From assembly GCA_965227935.1 (NCBI GenBank), contig CBDDGS010000019.1:1054001-1118000 (forward strand): a stretch of DNA of 64,000 nucleotides, read 5' to 3'. The DNA is from JAWPMT01 sp965227935 (lineage in GTDB: Bacteria > Bacteroidota > Bacteroidia > Cytophagales > Cyclobacteriaceae). This document shows positions 23,271 to 32,083 of the stretch, in pieces. The notes under the pieces are model-generated. The model was not told the DNA's origin. It did no database searches and saw nothing but the letters and a program-made list of their open reading frames with translations. The stretch's first letter is position 1, and every line of letters starts with the position of its first letter. The position numbers and the translations under genes were made by a program.

Positions 23271-25755
23271 CCTCAACTTAGTGTTGCTACTAAGTGCCGC
23301 CGCCTGCTTTTCACAAAGTACTACCATAGTCTCGGGGAAAGTAATTGAGTCGGAAACAGGCACACCCATCCCTTTTGCCAGCGTCGTTTTTGTTGGCACG
23401 ACTGACGGAGGTATTACCGATTTTGACGGCAACTTCAAGGTTCAAACCACGGCGCCAGTAGATTCTCTCGAGGTTCGATACATAGGCTACATTTCCAAGA
23501 CAAAGTTTGTAGAGATAGGAGCGACACAGGTCGTCAATTTTCAACTCCAGGAAAACCTCACACAACTCGACGAGGTGGTCGTGTATGCTGGAGAGAATCC
23601 CGCCTGGCCGATCATGAGGAACGTTGTGGCCAACAAAAAGCGCAACGATAAGCGATCTCTGGAGGCGTACGAATATGAGAGCTATACGAAAATTGAAGTT
23701 GACGTCGACAACATTTCCGAGAAGTTCAGAAACCGGAAGCTCGTACAAAAAATCACAAGTGTACTGGACAGCATTGAGCAAATTGCCGGGGAAGACGGGC
23801 AGCCAGTGCTCCCGATCTTTATATCCGAAGCGCTATCCACCTACTACTACCGAAGTGATCCAACATACCGCCGTGAAAACATCATAAAGACAAAGTTGCG
23901 CGGCGTCGGACTCACCGATGGTACCACCACCTCACAGATCATAGGCTCCACTTTACAGGAGTACAATTTTTACCAAAACTGGCTGAACATCGTCAACAAG
24001 GAGTTCGTATCGCCCATCGCCAATGGCTGGAAGGGTTACTACCATTACTATTTGGAGGACAGCAGCCTTGTTGGAGATGACTTCTGCTATAGGATCGAGT
24101 TTGAGCCCAAGAGAGAGCAGGACCTGGCCTTTCGAGGTATGATGTGGATCGCGAAAGACGATTGGGCGTTGAAGCGAATCGATGCCACTGTAGGACGCGA
24201 AGCCAACATCAATTACATAGAGAAAATCAAGATTCAGCAGGATCTCACGCGAACCGATGCCGGAGCCTGGATGCCTGAGAAGTCCCGGGTAGTGGTCGAC
24301 ATTGCGCAGTTGAGTCAGAACACAGCCGGGATGCTGGCGAAATTCTACGTATCGGCACGAGACATCAAGGTCAATGAACCTCATCCGATTGCCTTCTATC
24401 AAAACCCGGTGACGATGGAGGAGGACTTTCGCATGTACGATGACAGCTTCTGGGAGGAGCACAGACATGATACGCTCACGGCAACCGAGGAAAACGTCTA
24501 TCGCATGATCGATACACTGAAGCGCATCCCTACCATCAAGACGGCCACTGACGCGGCAAAGTTTGCAGCAAGTGGCTACATCCGACTCAATGACTATTTC
24601 GATCTCGGGCCTTATCCGACTTTCTTTGGTCTCAATGATGTGGAGGGCTTTCGCCTCGGCATCGCCGCTCGGACGCGCATGGGCCTCAGTCCTCACTTCA
24701 CTGTTGGTGGGTATTATGGGTATGGTTTCGGCGACCGGCGATCAAAGTATCAGGCGTACCTTGAGCTGATTCTTTCGCGCAAGCGGTGGACCACGTTTCG
24801 TCTGGAGCGTCAGGAAGAAATCGAACAGATATGGCTCCTCAATCGCAATGTCTCAGGCAACAGTTTCTTCTATACCTTCAGTCGATTTGGCACGCTTCGC
24901 CAGCCCTTCTCTTATCGTAAGAATCGAATCATATTTGAAAGGCAGGTATTGCGAGGGCTCCAGCAAAAAGTGGAGTTAAAACAACAATCTTTTCACCCGC
25001 TTTATGGATTCCAATACCGTACAGATGTGCCAGGAGATCCTTTGGCCGCCAGCAGCGATTTCGACATTTCAGAAGTCACAGTTTCCACGCGATGGGGCAA
25101 GGATGAAGTATTCGTGATCAACGACAACGAGCGCGTAAGTCTGGGTACTGTCCGATGGCCGGCGATCACACTGTCATACACCTATGGTCCCAAGGGAGTA
25201 CTGGGAAGCGATTTCGAATATCATAGGTTGGGATTGTCTATAGAAAAGCGACAGAAGATGGCCGGATTGGGCGTCTCCCGGTATCGTCTAAACGCAGGGA
25301 TGGTAATTGGCGACCTGCCTTATCCGTTGCTGTTCAATACTCTGGGCAACGAGACACCTTTCTACGTGAGCTTCGCTTATAATCTGATGGACTTCTTTGA
25401 ATTCTCGAGTGATCGTTACGTAGAGCTGCGATTGAGGCATTCGTTTGAAGGTTTGATCCTGAGTAAAGTGCCCGTGCTTCGGGACCTCAAGTGGCGCCTT
25501 GTCGCCAATGCTAATATTCTGTATGGCTCCATGTCGGAAGAGAATCGAAATCGGGCGTTTGTCATTGATGACGCAGGTAATATCAACACGCAGCCTTTCT
25601 ATACGCTCGGCTCCACCCCATACATAGAATTGGGCTATGGCATCGAGAATATCTTTAAGATTGGCCGCATCGATGCCTTCCATCGATTGACTTACCTCGA
25701 CAGACCAGACGTGAGTAAGTTTGGTTTGAAGGTCAGCTTCCAGCTAATTTTGTAA
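23260..25755 (+). CDS. DUF5686 and carboxypeptidase-regulatory-like domain protein (outer membrane)
   Basis: 831 residues. A signal peptide (ending near CFSQ) is followed by a carboxypeptidase-D regulatory-like beta-sandwich (SGKVIESETGTPIPFASVVF, then GGITDFDGNF), residues about 24-110. The rest matches DUF5686, ending in repeated amphipathic strands of an outer-membrane barrel (for example FGLKVSFQLIL at the C-terminus). The domain pair is characteristic of Bacteroidota outer-membrane proteins; it resembles TonB-dependent receptors but lacks the plug. Function unknown. The start is GTG at 23260, within the right arm of a 14-base inverted repeat. A TPR lipoprotein gene follows after four bases. 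Confidence 0.9.
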   Translation: MKFYLNLVLLLSAAACFSQSTTIVSGKVIESETGTPIPFASVVFVGTTDGGITDFDGNFKVQTTAPVDSLEVRYIGYISKTKFVEIGATQVVNFQLQENLTQLDEVVVYAGENPAWPIMRNVVANKKRNDKRSLEAYEYESYTKIEVDVDNISEKFRNRKLVQKITSVLDSIEQIAGEDGQPVLPIFISEALSTYYYRSDPTYRRENIIKTKLRGVGLTDGTTTSQIIGSTLQEYNFYQNWLNIVNKEFVSPIANGWKGYYHYYLEDSSLVGDDFCYRIEFEPKREQDLAFRGMMWIAKDDWALKRIDATVGREANINYIEKIKIQQDLTRTDAGAWMPEKSRVVVDIAQLSQNTAGMLAKFYVSARDIKVNEPHPIAFYQNPVTMEEDFRMYDDSFWEEHRHDTLTATEENVYRMIDTLKRIPTIKTATDAAKFAASGYIRLNDYFDLGPYPTFFGLNDVEGFRLGIAARTRMGLSPHFTVGGYYGYGFGDRRSKYQAYLELILSRKRWTTFRLERQEEIEQIWLLNRNVSGNSFFYTFSRFGTLRQPFSYRKNRIIFERQVLRGLQQKVELKQQSFHPLYGFQYRTDVPGDPLAASSDFDISEVTVSTRWGKDEVFVINDNERVSLGTVRWPAITLSYTYGPKGVLGSDFEYHRLGLSIEKRQKMAGLGVSRYRLNAGMVIGDLPYPLLFNTLGNETPFYVSFAYNLMDFFEFSSDRYVELRLRHSFEGLILSKVPVLRDLKWRLVANANILYGSMSEENRNRAFVIDDAGNINTQPFYTLGSTPYIELGYGIENIFKIGRIDAFHRLTYLDRPDVSKFGLKVSFQLIL

Positions 25756-25759
25756 CCAC

Positions 25760-26854
25760 ATGTTACATCGCGAAGGACCTAGAAACATTTATCTGTTATT
25801 GTTGCTGATATTGGTTTGCGCCTGCAATGTGCGGCCAACGGAGGACCCCATAGTTCGGCCGGTTATCTCGGCGGCGTTCTACCAGGAGTCTGCCCGGCAG
25901 CTGGAAGAGGAGCTGAAAACTGACACGGCTAATTTCGATTACATCAGGCTCCAGCTGGATTATTATCAACGGCTTAACTGGCCCCCTGCGGCAAGTAGGG
26001 CCGTGGCGAGGGCACGGAAGGTACTACCCCTGGATCCTTTGGTTGCAAAGATGTACGCCGACTACTATTTCAAAAATGCGCAATTCACCGCCTTGAATGG
26101 CCTATTTGACCAATTGGATACCACATTCTTCTCACAGAACTGGATGGATAGGTACAGGGTCAAAACGTATTTGGAAATGGGTCAGTCCCATCGCGCGGTG
26201 GCGGTGCTTGAGGGTATGATGGGGCTTTATGGCGGCGATCGGGAACTGGCATTTTGGGCTGGGAAAGTTTATCTCTCTGCGGCTGACACCGCATCGGCCT
26301 TCCTGTACCTGCGTGAAGCGCGGGATGATTATCGACTTGATGAAGAGTTTTTGCGCCTGTATTTACCGCTGCTCCTCCACCAGCAGAAGCTTACAGAGGT
26401 GATTTACTTATCGGAAGACTACCTGTTTGCCGTGGATGCTACACCCTCGATGCGTCTATTTTTGGCACAGCAATTATATGCCGCCGGCGCCATGCAGTTT
26501 GCGAAGGACCAGGTCTGGCAGTCCATCAATCGAGAGGGTTTGTTTGTGCTTTCTCACTGGTATCAATGGGAAAGGAAATGGGATTCCGCTCACTACTGTC
26601 TTGACAGGATATTGTTAGCCAATGACGCGGACCTGCCGGCATTGCTGCGAAAGGGAGAGGTAGACCACACACGTGGTTGGCTCGCCCGATCCCTCCGATA
26701 TTATGAACGTGTTTTGGAAGTGGATTCCACCAATGTTACGGCTTTGGCAGAACGCGATCAGATCAACCGAAAAATTGCATATTTGCGCAGAATTCGAGAG
26801 GCCCAGCGAGATATTCCTGTCCTGGATCTTGAAGGAAAAAAAGAAGTAAACTAG
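25760..26854 (+). CDS. TPR-repeat lipoprotein
   Basis: 364 residues. The N-terminus MLHREGPRNIYLLLLLILVCAC contains a lipoprotein signal (LVCAC). The mature part is all-helical with repeated tetratricopeptide-like units (PLDPLVAKMYADYYFKNAQF, MGQSHRAVAVLEGMMGLYGG, RDDYRLDEEFLRLYLPLLL, RSLRYYERVLEVDSTNVTAL). Probably a periplasm-facing scaffold. It is directly between the DUF5686 outer-membrane protein gene (4 bases) and thrS (no gap), so the envelope genes may be co-transcribed into the translation cluster. Confidence 0.86.
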   Translation: MLHREGPRNIYLLLLLILVCACNVRPTEDPIVRPVISAAFYQESARQLEEELKTDTANFDYIRLQLDYYQRLNWPPAASRAVARARKVLPLDPLVAKMYADYYFKNAQFTALNGLFDQLDTTFFSQNWMDRYRVKTYLEMGQSHRAVAVLEGMMGLYGGDRELAFWAGKVYLSAADTASAFLYLREARDDYRLDEEFLRLYLPLLLHQQKLTEVIYLSEDYLFAVDATPSMRLFLAQQLYAAGAMQFAKDQVWQSINREGLFVLSHWYQWERKWDSAHYCLDRILLANDADLPALLRKGEVDHTRGWLARSLRYYERVLEVDSTNVTALAERDQINRKIAYLRRIREAQRDIPVLDLEGKKEVN

Positions 26855-28792
26855 ATGGCCCCAGAGCAAATGAAGATTACCCTTCCGGATGGAAGTGAAC
26901 GCACTTATCCCAAAGGATCGAGCGCCATGGATGTGGCGATGAGCATTAGCGAGGGGTTGGCGCGCAATGTACTCGCCGCCAAAGTCAATGGCGAAGTACG
27001 TGATGCCAATCGCCCAATCGAGGGGGATGCGACGCTCCAACTCCTGACCTGGAAGGACAAAGATGGTCAGTCCACCATGTGGCACTCCTCCGCGCACCTG
27101 ATGGCAGAGGCGCTCGAAGCCCTCTATCCCGGCATTAAGTTTGGGATCGGACCTCCCATCGATGCAGGTTTCTACTATGATGTCGACTTTGGGGATCAGA
27201 AGTTCAACTCTGAGGATCTTTCCGAGCTGGAAAACAAGATGATGGAGCTCGCGAGGGAAAAGAATGAATATGTCCGAACCGAGGTTAGCAAGTCAGATGC
27301 CATCGAGTATTTCAAGGAGAAGGGCGATGAGTACAAGTTGGAACTGATCGACGAACTGGAGGATGGCACCATTACATTCTACCAACAAGGAAATTTCACC
27401 GATCTCTGCCGGGGGCCACACATCCCGAATACTGGCTTTATTAAGGCGGCAAAGATCCTCAACGTGGCTGGGGCCTTTTGGAGGGGTGATGAGAAGCGGA
27501 AGCAACTCACCCGCTTGTATGGTATCACTTTTCCTAAGCAAAAAGAGCTGAAGGAGTACCTCGAGATGCTCGAGGAGGCCAAGAAGCGTGACCATCGCAA
27601 GTTGGGCAAGGAATTGGGCCTGTTTACCTTCTCTGAAAAAGTAGGGAAGGGGTTGCCACTGTGGTTACCCAAAGGAGCTGTCTTGCGGGAGCGACTGGAA
27701 AACTTCATGCGCCGGGCGCAAGTGAGAGCCGGGTATGACCCAGTGGTGTCACCGCATATTGGTGGAAAGGAACTTTATGTCACTTCGGGTCACTACGCCA
27801 AATACGGCGAAGATTCCTTTCAGCCAATAAAGACTCCCAACGAGGACGAGGAGTTTCTTCTGAAGCCCATGAACTGCCCTCACCACTGTGAGATATACAA
27901 GTCTAGCCCCCGGTCCTACAAGGATCTACCGCTGAGATATGCGGAGTTCGGTACGGTATACCGCTATGAGCAGAGCGGGGAGTTGCATGGTCTTACCAGG
28001 GTGCGAGGTTTTACACAGGACGATGCCCACATATTCTGTAGGCCGGAGCAGGTGAAAGAGGAATTTGCGAAGGTGATCGATTTGGTCACGTATACATTGG
28101 ATGCGCTGGAATTTGAGTCGTATACGGCGCAGGTGTCATTGCGAGACCCCAACAATCCCGGGAAGTACATTGGCACGCAGGAGAACTGGGAACGTGCAGA
28201 AAGAGAAATACAGGAAGTCGCTGAAGAAAAGGGATTGACCACGACTGTGGAGTTGGGAGAGGCCGCCTTCTATGGCCCGAAGCTCGATTTCATGGTGAAA
28301 GATGCCCTTGGTCGCAGCTGGCAAATGGGAACCATTCAGGTGGATTACAGTTTGCCGGAGCGATTTGAACTGGAGTATACAGGTTCTGATAATCTGAAGC
28401 ACCGCCCTGTGATGATCCACCGGGCACCCTTTGGCTCTATGGAGCGTTTCATCGGATTGCTGATAGAGAACACTGCAGGCAACTTCCCACTATGGCTGGC
28501 ACCGGATCAAATTGCCATTCTACCGATCTCGGAGAAGTTCCATGATTATGCCAGAGAAGTGCATCTGGAGCTGCAGGAGAACGATATTCGTGGATTCCTG
28601 GATGAACGTGCCGAGAAGATAGGTAAGAAGATCAGGGATGCAGAAGTGAAGAAAGTACCCTTCATGTTGATCATTGGTGAGAAGGAAAAAGACGAAGGTA
28701 CCCTGGCAATTCGGGAGCACGGCAAAGGGGATCAGGGCAGCCAATCAGTGAACGACTTCATATCGCTTTTCAAGAGCCGTAGTAAGGTCTAG
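26855..28792 (+). CDS. thrS: Threonyl-tRNA synthetase
   Basis: 645 residues, class II aminoacyl-tRNA synthetase charging tRNA-Thr. Domains in order: N-terminal TGS (about 6-65), editing domain with HSSAH (H77, H81) and DLCRGPHIPNTG, catalytic core with KPMNCPHHCEIY (Zn Cys), RVRGFTQDDAHIF and IHRAPFGSMERFIGLLIE, and the C-terminal anticodon-binding domain. The ATG at 26855 follows the preceding stop without gap; a second ATG five codons later (MKITLPDG) is closer to the usual N-terminus. It heads the classical thrS-infC-rpmI-rplT cluster. Confidence 0.97.
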   Translation: MAPEQMKITLPDGSERTYPKGSSAMDVAMSISEGLARNVLAAKVNGEVRDANRPIEGDATLQLLTWKDKDGQSTMWHSSAHLMAEALEALYPGIKFGIGPPIDAGFYYDVDFGDQKFNSEDLSELENKMMELAREKNEYVRTEVSKSDAIEYFKEKGDEYKLELIDELEDGTITFYQQGNFTDLCRGPHIPNTGFIKAAKILNVAGAFWRGDEKRKQLTRLYGITFPKQKELKEYLEMLEEAKKRDHRKLGKELGLFTFSEKVGKGLPLWLPKGAVLRERLENFMRRAQVRAGYDPVVSPHIGGKELYVTSGHYAKYGEDSFQPIKTPNEDEEFLLKPMNCPHHCEIYKSSPRSYKDLPLRYAEFGTVYRYEQSGELHGLTRVRGFTQDDAHIFCRPEQVKEEFAKVIDLVTYTLDALEFESYTAQVSLRDPNNPGKYIGTQENWERAEREIQEVAEEKGLTTTVELGEAAFYGPKLDFMVKDALGRSWQMGTIQVDYSLPERFELEYTGSDNLKHRPVMIHRAPFGSMERFIGLLIENTAGNFPLWLAPDQIAILPISEKFHDYAREVHLELQENDIRGFLDERAEKIGKKIRDAEVKKVPFMLIIGEKEKDEGTLAIREHGKGDQGSQSVNDFISLFKSRSKV

Positions 28793-28907
28793 TGAAGCGG
28801 CGCCTAAGCGGCATAAAATCACCGTGTGACAAATAATGAAGATATACGTGACAATCGAAAATAATGTCGATATTTGCGTTTCGTTTCGCAATGGTAGAAC
28901 CAAAAAA

Positions 28908-28921
28908 GGAGGTTAGCAATC
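28908..28921 (+). promoter_or_regulatory. Strong Shine-Dalgarno and ATC start of infC
   Basis: GGAGG (28908-28912) is followed by six bases and ATC (28919-28921), in frame with IF3. No ATG or GTG gives the conserved IF3 N-terminus. A strong ribosome site is rare in this genome, and together with a non-standard start it recalls the IF3 autoregulation known from AUU-starting infC genes. A short overlapping frame from ATG 28891 ends at 28926. Confidence 0.75.
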
Positions 28922-29476
28922 GGTAAACAACGAAGAAGACCCTATAGAGGGCGAGTCGAAGAGCCTTATCGGGTCAATGGACGGATCACAGCGCCAATGG
29001 TAAGAGTCGTGGGTGACAATGTCAATGTAGACATATACCCCACAGATCAAGCCATTAAGATGGCACAGGAGCAAGGTCTCGACCTTGTGGAGATATCGCC
29101 AAAAGCGGATCCGCCTGTTTGCAAGATCATCGACTATTCGAAGTTCAAGTACGAACAGAAGAAGAAGCAAAAGGAGATCAAGTCGAAGGCTGCGAAAACC
29201 GTGGTCAAAGAAATTCGATTTGGTCCCAATACTGATGATCACGATTTTAACTTCAAATTAAACCATGCGAAGAAGTTCCTCCAGGATGGGGCGAAGGTGA
29301 AAGCTTTTGTTCACTTCCATGGGCGAACGATCGTCTTCAAGGAGAGAGGGGAGATTTTGTTGCTTAAGTTTGCGCAAGCCCTTGAAGAGGAAGGAAAAGT
29401 GGAGTTGTTGCCGAAACTGGAAGGGAAAAGGATGTCCATCATTCTCACCCCGAAGCCAACAACCAAGAAGAAGTAG
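28919..29476 (+). CDS. infC: Translation initiation factor IF-3 with ATC start codon
   Basis: 185 residues when started at ATC 28919, giving the expected basic N-terminal segment (GKQRRRPYRGRVEEPYRVNG) and the motif RITAPMVRVVGDN. Starting at the first ATG (28997) would lose the conserved N-terminal part of the domain. Other IF3 signatures: VEISPKADPPVCKIIDYSKFKYE, the lysine-rich linker, and KEIRFGPNTDDHDFNFKLNHAKKFL. IF3 binds the 30S subunit, prevents premature 50S joining and discriminates against non-standard start codons, so its own ATC start is likely a feedback control. The gene lies 126 bases after thrS. Confidence 0.93.
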   Translation: MGKQRRRPYRGRVEEPYRVNGRITAPMVRVVGDNVNVDIYPTDQAIKMAQEQGLDLVEISPKADPPVCKIIDYSKFKYEQKKKQKEIKSKAAKTVVKEIRFGPNTDDHDFNFKLNHAKKFLQDGAKVKAFVHFHGRTIVFKERGEILLLKFAQALEEEGKVELLPKLEGKRMSIILTPKPTTKKK

Positions 29477-29501
29477 TATTTGAATAAAAGTAGATAGGAG
29501 A

Positions 29502-29696
29502 ATGCCGAAAATGAAAACTAAGTCCAGCGCCAAGAAGCGATTCAAGCTGACGGGTACTGGAAAAGTTAAAAGGAAGCATGCTTTTAAAAACCACATTCTG
29601 ACGAAGAAGGAGACCAAGCAAAAGCGAAATCTTCGTCATTTCACTGTGGTGAATAAGCGTGATGAAAAGAACATTAAGGACATGCTTAATGTCTAA
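29502..29696 (+). CDS. rpmI: Large ribosomal subunit protein bL35
   Basis: 64 residues, highly basic. MPKMKTKSSAKKRFKLTGTG is the standard N-terminus, followed by KHAFKNHILTKK and RHFTVV. Component of the 50S subunit. It lies 25 bases after infC in the conserved cluster. Confidence 0.97.
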   Translation: MPKMKTKSSAKKRFKLTGTGKVKRKHAFKNHILTKKETKQKRNLRHFTVVNKRDEKNIKDMLNV

Positions 29697-29779
29697 TCCT
29701 TTGGTTTAATTGTTGAACCCGATGATTTGGCCTGAAGTTTCCGGAAAACCGGAGCGCCAATTGTCAAAAGAATGAACAA

Positions 29780-30124
29780 ATGTCAAGATCAGTAAATCAT
29801 GTAGCGTCCAGAGCTCGCCGCAAAAAAGTAATGAAGCAGGCGAAGGGATACTTCGGACGCCGTAAGAATGTCTGGACGGTAGCGAAGAATGCCGTCGAGA
29901 AAGGTATGCAGTATTCATACCGGGACCGAAAGGCCAAGAAGAGGGAGTTTCGTGCGCTGTGGATCCAGCGAATCAATGCCGGTGCGAGAGAGCACGGATT
30001 GTCTTACTCCAAATTCATGGGTCTTTTGAAAGAGAAAAACATTGATATCGACAGAAAGGTGTTGGCCGATTTGGCTATGAATCACCCCGAGGCCTTCAAG
30101 GCAGTCGTCGACAAAGTGAAGTAA
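29780..30124 (+). CDS. rplT: Large ribosomal subunit protein bL20
   Basis: 114 residues. The typical N-terminus MSRSVNHVASRARRKKVMKQ, then GYFGRRKNVWTVAKNAVEKG, YRDRKAKKREFRALWIQRIN and LSYSKFMGLL identify bL20, an assembly protein of the 50S subunit that in many bacteria also represses its own operon. It is the last gene of the cluster and is followed by a strong terminator. Confidence 0.97.
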   Translation: MSRSVNHVASRARRKKVMKQAKGYFGRRKNVWTVAKNAVEKGMQYSYRDRKAKKREFRALWIQRINAGAREHGLSYSKFMGLLKEKNIDIDRKVLADLAMNHPEAFKAVVDKVK

Positions 30125-30146
30125 TCGACGCTTCACAAAAGAAAAG

Positions 30147-30179
30147 AAAGGTCCTTCCCGTCTGGAAGGACCTTTTTTA
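30147..30179 (+). terminator. Rho-independent terminator after rplT
   Basis: AAAGGTCCTTCC (30147-30158) pairs with GGAAGGACCTTT (30164-30175) over a 5-base loop, followed by a T run. It ends the thrS-infC-rpmI-rplT transcript. Confidence 0.9.
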
Positions 30180-30206
30180 TTGCACATAGATGGAAGTGCT
30201 GATCGG

Positions 30207-30638
30207 TTATCGATAGGACTGAAAAACCTTTCCCACGATCTTCCACTCGTCTTCTACCTTATAGAGAGACATGAAGTCGGTGAATATGTGTTGTCCATTT
30301 CTTTTTACCTCGATTCTTGCAACGGCGGTATTCTCCGCAACTGAGATCATTGGGAAGTCATAGTCAATCTCGGGCTTCGGGGCATCCGGGTTTTTCTTCT
30401 TTCCTGCTTCGACACGACCTGCCCACTGTTCAATCGTTACCTGCGAGACTTCATTGTCTCGGTTGACAAACATGATGAAATTGGCGTGAAACCCGTCCCT
30501 CATGGCTTGAGCGTCTCTATTGACATGGCTGCCCTCCAGGTAGGCTTTGATGATGATGTCCTTGATCGCTTTTTCTTCCTGACCAAAAGCAACGAAGCAT
30601 ACAAAAATCCCGAGTGAAGTGAGTAGTAGTTGTCGCAT
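30207..30638 (-). CDS. Exported NTF2-like/lumazine-binding-like protein
   Basis: 143 residues with a signal peptide (MRQLLLTSLGIFVCFVAFGQ). The mature part fits the NTF2-like (Lumazine_bd_2 / SnoaL-like) fold: AIKDIIIKAYLEGSHVNRDAQAMRDGFH, ISVAENTAVARIEVKRNGQ, FTDFMSLYKVEDEWKIVGKVFQ. These small alpha+beta barrels bind small molecules or act as domains of unknown function; a precise role cannot be given. Convergent with the translation cluster. An unlinked single gene. Confidence 0.8.
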   Translation of the reverse strand: MRQLLLTSLGIFVCFVAFGQEEKAIKDIIIKAYLEGSHVNRDAQAMRDGFHANFIMFVNRDNEVSQVTIEQWAGRVEAGKKKNPDAPKPEIDYDFPMISVAENTAVARIEVKRNGQHIFTDFMSLYKVEDEWKIVGKVFQSYR

Positions 30639-30760
30639 AATAAATGAGAGTTTTTATTTGTTATACGAATAGGAGACAAATCAGTGCAGACCTACCAACA
30701 AAAGGCCATTTGTGAATGACGAGGGGAGAGGGGGCTGGCTAACTACTGGGGAAGGTGAAT

Positions 30761-30791
30761 AAAAAAAGCCGATCTGATAAGACCGGCTTCA
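30761..30791 (-). terminator. Rho-independent terminator after the glutamine synthetase gene
   Basis: On the minus strand AAGCCGGTCT and AGATCGGCTT form a near-perfect stem with a TATC loop, followed by seven T. It lies about 20 bases after the stop of the glutamine synthetase gene. Confidence 0.88.
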
Positions 30792-30812
30792 TTTCATGTG
30801 GGTAATCAGTTA

Positions 30813-31823
30813 TTAACTAACTGTCTTTACCGTCTTGATGATTCTTGCTGCTACTTTGTAGGGATCCGCGTTGGAAGCAGGTCGTCGATCTTCCAGGTAA
30901 CCACTCCAGCCATTGTTGGCGGTGTAGACAGGAATTCGAATAGACGCCCCTCGATCCGATACGCCGTATGAGAAGTCTGTGATAGCGGCAGTCTCATGCA
31001 GTCCTGTAAGGCGCTGATCGTTGTAGGCACCATATACAGCGATGTGCTCATCGACAACAGGTCGGAAGGCCTCACACACTTCCTCGATCTTCGTCTTAGA
31101 TCCAGCTGTTCGGATCAGGGTGTTTGAGAAGTTGGCGTGCATACCTGATCCGTTCCAATCGAGCTGTCCGAGAGGTTTCGGATGCCAATTGATCATCAGT
31201 CCATATCTTTCTGTCAGGCGCTCCAGCATATATCGTGCTACCCAGATCTGATCACCAGCATCTCTCGCGCCTTTTGCGAAAATTTGGAATTCCCACTGGC
31301 CGGTTGCTACTTCACCGTTCGTTCCTTCTACGTTCAATCCAGCGGCCAAACACAGCTCCAGGTGCTCGTCTTTCATATCACGACCGACGGCATTTTGTCC
31401 GCCTACACCGCAGTAGTATGGCCCTTGAGGGGCAGGATATCCACCTGCGGGGAAACCAATTGGTCGATTAGTCTCAGGATCCCAGAAGAAGTACTCCTGC
31501 TCAAATCCGAACCAGAAGTCGTCGTCTTCATCTTCAATAGTCGCTCGTCCATTTGAGACGTGGGGAGTGCTGTCCGCGTTCAACACCTCAGTCATGACCA
31601 AATACCCATCTTCGATCGCCGGATCAGGACAGATGAAGACCGGTTTCAACAGACAGTCAGAATTACCGCCTTCTGCTTGCTCTGTAGAACTTCCATCGAA
31701 AGACCATTCCGGGGCGTCTTCCAGTTTCCCGCTGAAGTCACTGATTATTTTGGTTTTGCTTCGTAGGCTCTGAGTTGGCTTATACCCATCCAACCAGATG
31801 TACTCAAGTTTGCATTTCGCCAT
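30813..31823 (-). CDS. Glutamine synthetase, type II (eukaryotic-type, short)
   Basis: 336 residues, the length of the GSII class rather than the about 470-residue GlnA (GSI) or about 730-residue GSIII. MAKCKLEYIWLDGYKPTQ followed by SKTKIISDFSG and EDAPEWSFDGSSTEQAEGGNSDCLL is the standard GSII N-terminus with the beta-grasp domain; the catalytic barrel contains WWFGFEQEYF-like sequence (FWFGFEQEYFFWD), GQWEFQ, NWHPKPLGQLDWNGSGMH and HETAAITDFSYGVSDRGASIRIP. It makes glutamine from glutamate, ammonia and ATP in the cytosol. The upstream gap is AT-rich with TTCAATT/AATTGAA palindromes that may hold its promoter. No adenylylation tyrosine loop of GSI type is present. Confidence 0.95.
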   Translation of the reverse strand: MAKCKLEYIWLDGYKPTQSLRSKTKIISDFSGKLEDAPEWSFDGSSTEQAEGGNSDCLLKPVFICPDPAIEDGYLVMTEVLNADSTPHVSNGRATIEDEDDDFWFGFEQEYFFWDPETNRPIGFPAGGYPAPQGPYYCGVGGQNAVGRDMKDEHLELCLAAGLNVEGTNGEVATGQWEFQIFAKGARDAGDQIWVARYMLERLTERYGLMINWHPKPLGQLDWNGSGMHANFSNTLIRTAGSKTKIEEVCEAFRPVVDEHIAVYGAYNDQRLTGLHETAAITDFSYGVSDRGASIRIPVYTANNGWSGYLEDRRPASNADPYKVAARIIKTVKTVS

Positions 31824-32083
31824 ACTTTTTCAAATTGTGGTTTGAGAACGACCCCAAAACTAAAGGAATTTTAAAAAAATGCGATTATTAAGTTCTAAAA
31901 AGACCCTAAAAATTGAGAAATATTGAATTTTTTATAATAATCACAATCGTTTGCATTTTCTAATCCTATTCAATTATGAATTTTACAATTGAAAACCTTA
32001 TCAATTGACATAATTGTCGTAAATGAGGTGATTTGTAATCAATGATAGCTATAATGTGATCGATTGATTGCCAAGATTGTCGA

